From NCBI GenBank assembly GCA_034620365.1, contig JAQGEQ010000380.1:3410001-3474000 (forward strand): a DNA stretch of 64,000 nt, read 5' to 3'. The stretch comes from Pegea sp. RAD2-039 (Eukaryota > Chordata > Thaliacea > Salpida > Salpidae). The notes beneath the pieces are model-generated. The model worked only from the letters and a program-made list of their open reading frames with translations, did not search any database and had not been told where the DNA came from. This document shows, one piece after another, positions 24,101 through 35,900 of this stretch (within the stretch, counting starts at the first letter, position 1; each line of letters opens with the position of its first letter). Position numbers and translations under genes: made by a program.

Positions 24101-26981
24101 AATGAGATTGTGAGCTGCCCAAGACCACTGGCATAGCTAAAGACCCAGACTGAAGCTGTCCAGCTGAACTTCCATGCATCGCAATCACATGGGCACTATC
24201 ACAACAATCGATGACGTCATCACAACCTCTATGAAGTCATCATACCGCGACGGCGAGACCATATCTTCGAGCATGGCAGCATCTTCATCCATCTCTGTTC
24301 CGTAATTATCTTTCGCTTGTCTCTTTTTCATGATGATGTCGATATATCCCGAAATCAGTTGCGCGATGTGATCACCTTCCGTCGTCTGAACGCTGTAGTA
24401 CGCGTCCTGATAATCACCGAAATCCTATCGACCAATCAAATGACGTTATTCAGCGCGTGCTCAATCAAACGTGACGTCAAGTTAACTGACCAGTGTAAAG
24501 GACTTGGGCGAAGCGGCCCATCGCTTCACTGACGTCAGACGCCACTCGCGAAGTACTTCTTTAGTTTTCTCGTCGACACGCATCACTGACTCGCGTGTGA
24601 CGCCCAGCAATCGCGGTACTAGTTTGTTTTTCCCGCGCATTTTCTCCTGAAATAAAAAAGAAAAATTTTTAAATTTCGCCCAAAAATTGACCGCAAAAAA
24701 CGCAAATTGATGACGTCAAAAGGCCGCAGTGATGACGTCACGAAACGATATGATCACCTTGACGAGGAAGAAGGTGACGCCGTAAGTGTGAAGCGCGCGA
24801 CATTTCTTCGTATAATTGACTTTCGCTTCGATTTCGTTGATGTCACCAAGCTTGTTGTGATCTGCAAAGATTCGCTTCTCGATCCCGCGGCTTCGACATA
24901 CTCCTTCGGAAGAAAGTCTTTTAATCTGTAAGATTTTGGTCAGATTCGAAAGTGGCTTTTGAGTATCGCGGCGTACTCGATGTAACCCGGCTTGTGCTTC
25001 TTGTCGTCGTGTTTGCCAAGTTGGATCTGACATTGAAGAGCAGCAAACGCGATCGCGTCTTTCTCGTTGACTGGATATTGACCTTTGATGATTCCATCAC
25101 GTGACTAGAAAGATGCAAAATTGATTAGAAGTTGATAGAAGCGGTTTAAACTGGTTTCTTGATGACAGTTTCAACTGTGTGATTTCGTTATGACCATATT
25201 TGGACATTTGAAGTGATAAAAAATGTGGAGGAAATATTTCGAATAAGCAGCTTGTCATTTTCAAAATCGATTAATTTGTTTCATTTTCGAGATGAAATTT
25301 TCTTGAAAAACTTTTTATGTAAACAAGCATTCATCAAATATTTATAAACAGAAAGTTGAGAGATAAAAATAGATAGAAATTTGTTTACTTGAACATAAAG
25401 AAGATTAAGTTGAATTGGATCACGAGAATCAACGTTCTGATCCGAATAAAAGTATTTTCTTCTGAGGATCAGAGTTTCAGTCTCTTCCACTCCCTGCTCC
25501 CGAAGAGTCTGGCCATGATTCAACCAGTTCACTACCAGCAAACAACCAGTTAGATGGTGTTAGCTTCATCAACAACCACTCACATTCATCATCAGTATGT
25601 AGCTTCTTCTTCAAAGTCTCGAACTTTCGATCTGTGTTGGCACCTTTTAGGGTTCCATCCTAAACACATCAGTTTATAGAAATTGCAAAAACCAAATACT
25701 CAAACGTGACGTCAGTATCGGAAGTGACGTCAGTAGATGGCATCGAGTTGATAGAAAAATCATGTTCAAACCTTTTTTAGTGTTGCTGTTTGCTCGTCTC
25801 CAATCTCACGAACCAATGAGTACTCCTCATGATTCACGATACCTACAAAAGACAAGTAAAAGCACTCAACACATGAAAAGAAGAGAAGTTGATGAGAAGT
25901 ATCTTTACACACTTTTACATTTGAAGATTTCGATTTTATTATTTATTAAATACAACTATCAATAGATCGATTGATTGATCAGCTGATTTTTAGAAACTAG
26001 TAAAATCTTACCCAGCCTTGTACAGATGGTAACCATCAGTTGACCAACATTATGACTATCATCAATCTGCAAGTTGTAAAGTGAAGATATTTAAGAGATC
26101 ATTTTATTTCAATTGAAATCTTTACCATCACTGTTTTGATAGATGCATCTAGAGTCCGGATTCTCAAAGCTCTTTGCTTCTGTCTATATTCTAAGATATC
26201 CTACATTCAAAAATACCTAATTAAACTTGAAGTAATTTAGATCAGTTGTTTATATTGTAAATGAAATATAAGCCTAAAAAATTTCATGAATGGCGAAGTT
26301 CTGTGTTAAAGTTCACTAAATTGTAAATGATTAATTTAGATTAATTAAAAATAGAGATTGAAGAGCTACTCAAGTAGCTTAAACCAAAAGTATATCAAAA
26401 CTATTTCTCAATTCATCACAATCTTTTGAACATCACGAATTGTATCAAAGTGAAAAATAATCAGCTAAAGACACTACAACTAGATGAAATGTAAATAATC
26501 AAAATTACATTATTATGTAGTAGATAATATTCCAGAGGTCGCCTGGACTCCAACCAAACCCCCTTTTTGGGGTCCTTATCAGATAAAAATAAACTGAAGT
26601 CCTGAGCTTTAAAATATAAAGAATTTTAATTATTAGAAGAATTTTCTGTCAAAACTATCTAAGAAATATTTCAAAAATAAAACAAATCTGAGTTTTCATA
26701 ATCAGAAGATATTTTTAACAGAAATTTTTATTGGCCTGTTAAGAAAGAGATTTATAAAAATAATTTATATAAAATACAATAGTAATATAGGGAAATAATT
26801 CAATTAAAAGTTTAACGAAACTTTGAAATAATTTGAAGTAAATACCTTGACCCTGCTGTGCTTCTGGTATCCTTTCTCTGATCATTTTACAAGCATCATA
26901 TACGATGCAGCCAGGTTCAAACTTCATAGTTTTTGTAACATTACAATGTTTGATGAATATCTTCAATGCTATTTGCACCAT
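14508..26981 (-). CDS. TLN: Talin, complete gene of about 46 exons
   Basis: Talin links integrin tails to F-actin and vinculin at adhesions. Exon 1 (26846-26981) starts MVQIALKIF and carries F0 residues MKFEPGCIVYDAC. Exon 2 (26509-26606) has DFSLFLSDKDPKKGVWLE, exon 3 is 26126-26200, exon 4 26012-26066 and exon 5 25772-25842. F2 runs through NWLNHGQTLREQGVEE to SDQNVDSRDPIQLNLLYVQ, and F3 keeps the integrin-binding KRWAASPKSFTLDFGDYQ. The helical rod follows from about 23570 to 15180, colinear with human talin throughout, for example CTKVVGPTISNPSCQEQLVE and VLSAATIVAKHTSALC. The C-terminal actin-binding I/LWEQ module ends with DGQWSQGLISAAQMVA, KQVASSTAQLLVACKVKAD and LVGGIAQEMMAQEEILRKEKE. 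The stop is TAG at 14508-14510. Introns are mostly 50-100 bp in the rod and several hundred in the FERM region. Oddities: an apparent one-base frameshift near 24885, a missing calpain-site linker and a short acidic C-terminus. Confidence 0.96.
17650..18068. repeat. 20-bp minisatellite filling a talin rod intron
   Basis: About 20 head-to-tail copies of a 20-bp unit with the core cctagcaaccat followed by a variable tcccaacca / gccaacca / ctcaatca end. It occupies nearly the whole intron between the rod exons at about 18070-18220 and 17549-17637. Copies differ at a few fixed positions (tc/gc/cc after the core; gcaa/gtaa/acaa), as expected from repeated unequal exchange. This intron is roughly 430 bp against 50-100 bp for its neighbours. 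Confidence 0.93.
24190..26981 (-). other. TLN: Talin head (FERM F0-F3) exons
   Basis: Head exons in order on the minus strand: 26981 (F0), 26606, 26200 (EYRQKQRALRIRTLD, F0-F1 join), 26066, 25842 (VNHEEYSLVREIGDEQ, F1), about 25660, about 25530 (F2), about 25105, about 24930, about 24650 (F3 KNKLVPRLLGVTRESVMRVD) and about 24425 (F3 end and the linker MDEDAAMLEDMVSPS). The F1 loop between REIGDEQ and the LHTDDELNW segment is present but shorter and less basic than in vertebrates. The Arg-Trp pair that contacts the integrin NPxY motif is conserved. Positions marked about were read from splice context and may shift by a few bases. Confidence 0.85.
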
Positions 26982-29900
26982 CTTTACTTATTTATTGTTG
27001 TTTGTTTGTAAACACTTTATTATAAGTTAGCATTATACGATGCAACTTTCGTCTAGAAGAAATGAAAAGTTTTTCAGAATTCTTTAACTTAGTTGCATAA
27101 ATTTTTGTATACAAATTTTAAATTATAAACAATCAATAGCTAAGCTGATTAACTAATAACAATACTAGCTTTTAAACGTGAAGTAATAATTGTTTACAAA
27201 ACTAAACACTAAAATCAAGTGTAGAAGTTACTCAAATCAAATGCCAAAAAGAACAATAAGAAAATCCAGATAGTAAATAAAATTGAATAACAATTTTAGT
27301 TTAATCTGTTTTCTTTTTACATAAATGGTTTTAAATAATTAATAATATCAACAGTTTTATTCTAAAATAACAATTTTTTTAATTTAATTAGTGTGAAAAA
27401 ACACCAAAAGGTAAAAAAACAAAAACAAAATGAACTTGATTAAACTAACTTTTGTAACTTGTTAAAGAAAAATTTTGATCAAAAAAGTATAGAACTAAAT
27501 AAACTGGATTAAAACATAAATAGGTTAACTCTAATTTTATTTTAAAAAATTACATGATAAAAACACAAAGTATTCCAATTAAAAAATTAAATAAAAAGAA
27601 AAATCAGTAAGTTAACCATCTCAAAATGATTTTATGAATCTACAGAACAATTAAAAGCAATAATAAACTATTTTCTACTACTTGAATAGCAGGATAGTAT
27701 GCCTACACTAGCAGTCTCAAAACTGTGTAGGCATTACATATATTATTTATATGAAGCTTTTTATGACTATATCTGGTGATTGACTAAATGATTTCTAAAT
27801 CTAAAAAAAGAATGATGGTTTCATAATAAAAATTTAAAATATCAGATGATGAATAAATGGTATTTAGGTAATATATACAAGAAACCAGTAACTTATAATA
27901 TCTGCAATCAAAGTAATCAACCACAATTTCATAATAATTTGTCATGAAACTAGAATTATGACAAATAAGCTAAAAGTAAACCTTTTGCTAGATGATGACA
28001 ATAATAGACAACAACAAAATATAAATGAGTTATAAAAATTTCAGTCAACAAAAACTAACATAATTTATGTTCTTAACCTGAAATTAGGTTAATAAGAAAA
28101 GTTTAATTATTAATGATATTCATAGATAATTCAAAAACTAAACTTGAAAAATCAAAAGGTTAGTTAGAAAAGCATCAAAATACTTTCTATTTGTTAGGGA
28201 GATTATCTGAACGATATTTATAAAAAAGTAAATTTATCAACTTGAATAAAAAACCTTAAATGAACTATATATATAAAACTTTTAAATATTTGTAACTGTT
28301 TATATCAACTGTTTAGAAATATAAAAAATATTTAAAATTGAATTTTATACCAAATAATATTATAACTTAACTATAAACTATTTTTAAATATTAAATCAAA
28401 TGAAGTATATTGAAAAAATATATCATCTGCAGTATACTACTCGTACTGATTTTAAAAACAATTTTGAAAAATATTGATAAGAAATTCAAATATTGATTCT
28501 TAACTTTGTAACTTTCAAAAACTCTTTGTTGTTAAATATAAACAATACCTTACTCAAAACTCAGTTTCAGCATTTATCACTGTTTACATAATCTATAAAC
28601 AATCAAGTCAATAAACAAAAAGTTGACAAAAAGAATAAAAAACTTTCCATTTAAATGGTTATCGCAATTAATTTTAGAAGTAGTTTCCTTCAAATAATTT
28701 ACATAATTTGCTCTTTAATTAGTTTTTCCTTTTTCTTCCTAAGGTTCAAGAACATTTTAATTAATGTGTGAAGATATAACAAAGTTATTAAGAATATTCT
28801 CAGCTACTTAAAAAGTTTTAGCAAAAAAAAATAAACAGCTTTAAAATAATGCTGAAACCTTCATTGTTTTAGCTTAAAAAAGAAGCATTCAAAAATTATA
28901 AAGAAGATACTAAACTTAGAAAAAACTGTTTATTCTAAAAAGTTTAAAGCATAGTGGAGTTTCTATTTCTTTTTTTGGAAAAAACTTCATGATAGGCAAT
29001 GAACCGTAACCATACCGCACCCATTCTATACAGTCTGCGTATTTAAGATTAGAAACTAAGCGATATTTGCAAATACTTTAAAGAAGAATCAATAAAAAGT
29101 AACTAATCCTATTTAATCAAAACTTAAATAAGCACATCTTTAAGCACCAGAGAAAAAATATTACGGATTACACATTTGAAGCAAATATTTGTTAAATTAT
29201 AGTTCAAATAACTTTTACTTTTTAATTTTAACTTTGGCAAAGTATAAAATACAAAATATAAAGAATACAAAAACCTTAAGTTACCAATTGTGACTTTTTG
29301 CCAACTTTTAGTCAGCACTTTACTTCTAAATAAAAAGGTTGGTATATGATGTAATTTATCTATATCGTATAGAAAAGCAAGATCAGATAAAACCACAACA
29401 AATAAAGACTAAATAAATTCCTTAAAAATTGAGCTTTATCAGTTCAAGTTCAAACTATTATATGATCAATAACTTGGGGTTATCTTTTAAAAAATGTCAT
29501 TATAGCTAAAACCAGTTCTTTTCAAATTTTTCTAGGCTTATTATTGAAGTGAATATAATTCTGATTCATAAGCAAGTTTTTTTTATTTTAAACTTTACAA
29601 TAAATTCCTATAATAATAAAAAATTCAGAAAATGTAAACTTGTGTATGCTTAGAATGTTTGCAATCATTTTATTTGTTTTTATTGACTGCACAGTATCTC
29701 TCATTCAAGTATATTGTTTGTCCGACAAAGTAAATACAAGAAAAAACATTTGTTCACACCATTTTTTTTGTACAAATCGCAGTAAAAGAGATGTGAGTTA
29801 TGAAAACAAACTTCAAGCTCATTTTTTCAGAGTATACATGCAACCAGTGAAGTAAGCATTTAATGTACTTTCTTATAAATAGGTTAGTACCCTATACTAC

Positions 29901-32900
29901 CGAGCGCAATATTTGTTCATAAAGTATTTTTTCGAGGGTTTTTTATTAAGGTTTAAAGTATTAAATAATCATAACTGAATTATTATAGTATTTAAAATGA
30001 ATTATTTTATAATTAAATCTTATGTGTAAAATCATTTAATTAGACATTAGTACTTTCGAATAAGGAACCAAAATATCAGAAAGGTGTAATTTAAAGAAAC
30101 GACTAAAAAAGTGAACAAACGATTATTTCTATTGATTCATAAATACGTTTGCAAGATAAAGGCGAATCTTTAACTCTATTGATCAGTGTATACAAGATTT
30201 GCACTAGATAAGTTTTAATTGTCCTAGTTTTGTTTAAAGAATTAGCATTTCTGAATTGATGTGCTTTCTAAGATTTTTACCATTGCTGCTAGTTTCAAAT
30301 CAAGTCTATTATCGTGCTGTCAAATGTAAACGCCAGTATTAATTCTATAAACTTTAAAATCAACTTATATTTTTTCTTAGCTCAGTCCTTTAAACATAAA
30401 TGTTTGTTCTCAAGTATCTCCAAATTGCTCGAGGTCTTCCTTTTCCTCGTTTTTAAGTTTGTGATTCAGCACAAAAAATGGTTTTTGAGTAAAGAGTCTT
30501 TTAGGCATAAAGGTATAATTATTCTCAATCTTGCTACACAGCTGAAACTCAACAATCAGCGCTCTTGTACCACCTTTGTGTAAGTTTCAAAGAGATTAAC
30601 TTAGATAATCTGTGATTTGGATTTACTGTTCATGTCAAAGAATTTTTGTCAGTAATTTCTAAAAAATGGATCTAATCTGGCGTTTAGGTAAAAACTAACT
30701 CTGCAGATTTCACAACTATGAAGTGATAATTAATAGACTAACATCCTCAAGACTATATTTGAACCAAAATGCTTTGAACACCAAGCTTGGTTATGGTTAG
30801 CGTGATTTTTATACTTTTAAGCATTATATTCCATCTGATGTGATCTAACAACTTAGACACAGATTATTCTTCAATGATTGCTATTTGATTTTAATAACTT
30901 AGAAGGAATTGTCTGAAGTATACAAAAAAGTTTCTCGTTTTTTGAGATCATTTTCAGTTGTAATTCCTTTCTTCGTTATTGAGTGTTAAGTAAAACCAGA
31001 TAAAGTGATTAACCGTCTTAATCAAGACAAATCTAGACTAAGCAGATCTTTCTTTGCTCGCTAATATTTTAAAGTTTCAAGTCAACCATAGACTTGGTAG
31101 GCTAGTTTATATGCTGCTTGATGTTTATATGCTGATATCTAAACCCTTCTCAACTTTAAACAACTTTTCTTCTTTATATAAAATTAGATTTAAGGCATTT
31201 TCAGATGCTTCTCTGAGATAAAGTAGCTCCGAAAATAATGAATTTTGTTGCTTCCACATTTTAAGCAAACTCCCTTCATGGCCGCTACTGTCCGTTCTCC
31301 TTAGGCATCATTCTCGAGTTCCCTTCAATTTACTACTTCTCATGTAGCTTCAATCGGTCCAGCTTCGACCACTCTGGCAGCACCAAAAGATTGGTTATTC
31401 CTCTGGGTGCCCTTAAGTGTCACCGCTTGATGAAAGACTTTGAAAGTCAAAGTTTTTTGCTTTTACAATCGTTGCCGTATTAATGAGCATAACAAACCTA
31501 TAAATGAATACCTGAACATACCGTCCCTGTGTTCTGCTGCCGTGGTATTCTTAAACTTACAGTCCTTAGCTAGATGTACACGGAAAATATTTTAGGAATT
31601 GCGTTGATTTCTGTTTCTAGATTCGTTGCAAATGACGCGTAAGAGATTCATTCAAATTGTTTCCATTCAATCGTCGCCTCACCTTCTATATAAGTCTGAC
31701 AGCTCTCAAAGTACTGGTACATGTCTTCGGTTGTGCTGTTAACAAGCGCTGCCAATTTTCTCTTATCAGTCCAATTTGGCCCACTCTTATAGGAAATTAG
31801 TAAAAAGTTTTTTTTACAATAAAGCCATTTAAAGTTGTTGTTTGTTTATTTACCATTTGCAAACAAACTATTCTTAGGCAAAATTTATTCTAAAATAATA
31901 AATAATAATTCTAAATTTATCCAAAATTTTAGGCTTAATTATTAAATCAATTTTTAATTTGTAATATCTGAAATAAACTTTTATTTATCTATATTAAGTA
32001 CAACAAAAAGAATTTTTAACCATTTAGTCATTCAACTGTTTGCGCTAAACTCCAATTACCAACCAGAGCAACCGGTAAGAATTTGCTCAAGAAAAAATTA
32101 CCATAATAGAATTAATTGTAATGATAATAACTCTTCTTAGAGAGCTTTATTATATTATACAATATGCAAAACAACTTTAAAGAAAGATGAACAATCAAAC
32201 TGTAAGCATATAGAAAAGCAATAAACAGGTATTGGGTGAATATCTACCTTGAAATAAAATTTACGTATGCGGTAAAATAATCTTCTGTTATGTAGTAATA
32301 TATCACACTAAGATTTATACAAAGTTGACAACCACTAGCTTGAATCAAGGCTAGTGACAAAAAATAAAGAGTATAATAAATTCAATTTAGTTGAATTATA
32401 TAAATTTGAAATAATAAAGATTTTTTATATCTACGTATGATTGGTCATTATTTGAAAAAAAAAATGTTTCCTTGAAGCCACAAAATTACTCGTTATTTAA
32501 ACTTTAATAAAAAAATAGAAGATTGCGTTTTGTTTGGTCAAAACCCATTAGTTTATTTGATAAAGTATTTATTAAGTATAAGTTTTAATTTAAAAATAGC
32601 TTTTCAGTAAAATTGTCATTTAATACGGGTATGTCAAAACTATATATATTCATTCGTTAAAAATATTTGTAAAACAATATAATTAATGTAATTATATCAT
32701 TTTGTTGGCTAATCTTACTTTTATTCCATTGTGATTCAAATTGTATCAACTGAAAATTTAAATTCAAATTTTTTTGATACCAGAAGATAATAGGGAATTC
32801 ACTATTTCTAGCGGATTTAGAAACTTAAACAAATTAAGAAAGTTGGATTAATCCTGAAAACAAAATGTATTCAGAATGAACTGGATTTTTAGCGCCATAA

Positions 32901-35900
32901 TGTTTTTAAGTTTTCTAATTGATAAGAAAATATTTTGAATATTAACGTTAAAATTAAACTGCTTATAAAATGCAAATTTATTAAGTAAATAAAAATGTGG
33001 CGGCTAGGTTTATTTAGAAACTAAAATTTCAAAGTTAAGGTTGTAAATCTCAGTTACAAAATATAAAAATGATTTGGAGCTGCTTGCAAATTATCTCGAA
33101 TCATGCTAACATATGGAAAGGTAAATATTATTTACCAAAGATATTTACTTTGATATTTTCAACTTACATAACTTTACCATTTTTAATCATTTTATTAAAA
33201 ATAAAACCTTTTTCAGTAGTTTAATGATTGTATCAAATTACTTATTTCAATTATTTAGTAAAAATTGTATTTGATTTATTAAGTCTTCTACTATTTTTTG
33301 GTGAGTGACTTCGATATTCCAAATATAATTTTGTTTTAGTTTTTCAGTTATCTAAAAAGATTAATGTGTATTTCCTTTTTTATCATATCAAATAATATTT
33401 AGTATTTAAATAGACGAAATAACTATTAATGACATGTATAAATCGTTTTTTTTTTGTACTTTATATTTCACCATTTTATATAGTTTTACTGAGCAGATGT
33501 GAAAAAGTATTTAGAAATAAACTTTTCAATTAACATAATTGAATAAACAAAAATTTGTTTTAGATAAGATTAAGAAGTTTAGAATGTTTTTATATTGCAT
33601 AAAACTTAGGAGATTATGTGTTACTGAAGCATCTAAATTAGATTTTAATTGGCATTTTAGTGTTTCAAGATTAACTTGAAAATAAAATTTAAACAAAATT
33701 TGTGTAAAAATTGTTTTAACAAATTATAATATCACTTCGAATGGTAAATACTAAAATAATCAGCTCCAAAACCCTCTCCGAAATATTTTGGTTGTTTACT
33801 ATAGAGTTTGAAATATTTGGTTTAAGTTTATATCTACGGTAAGTAGATTTTTGAGCAATTATAAATTGTGAAAATTATTTCAGGTTATTCTCATTAGATA
33901 AAATCACTTTTATGTTACCAGAAATAATTTCTTGAAATGAGTTTAACATTAAGATGTTTTTATAAACGTATTTTAAGATATTGCATTTCTACCTCCACAC
34001 TTACAAAACAGTTTATTGATTTGTATGATCAATCATCAAAACATTTATCAAAAACTGAAAGTTTGTTCCAGTTTATTTGTGAAAAAATATCGAGTATATT
34101 TCTTACTCCAAAGTATTTTACTACATAGAAGTATTTAGTAAGATTTTTATTTTATTTATAACATAGGTTATATATTGGCATTTGCGTTATGTAATAAGAA
34201 AACAGAAATCAAAATCTTGTTGCATAAATTGTGGCATACAACTACATCTTCGTCTAATCGTATATTCGTGTTAAAACTCATTTATCAAAAGTGTCTACAT
34301 CCGGGTCACTTCATTGACCCTTCTTCTAAGTGAAAAATGTATCGACCCAAACACGCCGTAGATATGTATCTATAAAAAATGTATATATCATAAAACAGTT
34401 TGTAAAAATAGTTAAAGTCCTTTAGTGATTTGAAGAAAAATTATTCTTTGTATAATTTAATCAATTAGATTAATACGACAATTTTTCATTATCATAACTC
34501 ATTTTAACAAATTAATGCAACTATACCAAGATATCTTACCTCTAGGTTGTATGTCAAGAGGCTAAACAAAATTTGACAAATTATTTCCAAACTTACACCA
34601 TGTAGTCATAATATTTTTATGACATAGATCAATGTAGCCATCATTTTATACTCTCAAAAGAGAAAACAATTCCACTTTGGGACTTGTAGTTACGTCTTAA
34701 TATATTTCTAGATTAAAATTTCCTCTTAATTTTCCTTCTTTTCTTCTAAAAATCGATAAAAAGTTATTCGAATTATAAGGTTAATCCATTTGAATACAGA
34801 AATATAGAAAGTGAAATAAAATAAAAGACTTGTATAAAGAATTTGCTTTCAAACTATTTTTCAAATTCAAAGCAATTTGTTTAAAGACAGAAAACTGATG
34901 CTTTTGCAGCTTTATTTAACAAAATTTCTAAAAGTATGCAAATATCAAATAAAATAGAAAGTTGAATAACAAAAAATGAAGTTCATTGCATATATGATAT
35001 ATGATGGTGGTGACAAATTTTCTCGTGGAAGATTTATAATATCTCAAACCAGGAAAAAGTGAAATCAAACAATTTTTCATTTATTGATAGAATTCCGTGA
35101 AAATGAAGATAAATGAAAATTGCAATAGGTCAATGTTAGCACTTTAACTTTAAAACTCATCTTCTGTTTTAGCTTCGTTTGTAATTTTGAAAATCTTTTT
35201 TTAATAATTTGTTCATAAGTCAAAACTTTAATTATTTGCTAGAATGAAATAACAATATCAAAAGCTTTTTATTTATTTTAAATAGTTTTCCTCTAGTTAT
35301 TATTCGCTGATTTATTTATTATCTTTCGAATAAACTTTAGCATAAGACTACAAATGGACTGATAAATCAGATTCTTTGACATTAAAAAAAATAAAACCAA
35401 CTTTATCTTTGACGAAAATACTGCTTATTTAAAAAATGATGAAAGAAATATTCCCAATTTACTCAAAATCGACCCATAAAACTCAATTGACCTATTAAAA
35501 CACCAGCAAAATATAGTTGACAAGATTCAAATAAACAAGTATCATCACTAGCTCTTTATTTTGACATTTTATTGCCAAGCATGATAAGCAATGTAGTAAT
35601 AGACAAATAGATGAAGGTCTGAACAAATTTTATATCTTTTCTTTACCTCATGTAAACAAATGGTTGCTGTACACTAGTGTCAACTGTACTGACGTTAACT
35701 CGTCATCTAGATCTTTCATCTCAACGAGAAGTGATGACATCATCTCGGCTCGCAAAAGATTAATGCGCAGTTTTATGTCATGGTAACTTGACGAGTGACA
35801 GTAAGCAAGCTAAAGATTGTAATGATGTTTTTGATAAAGTTAATAATCTTTGATTCAGCTGTTGCGACTAAATCATGTCAAAAGTGTTTAGTTGAAAAGG

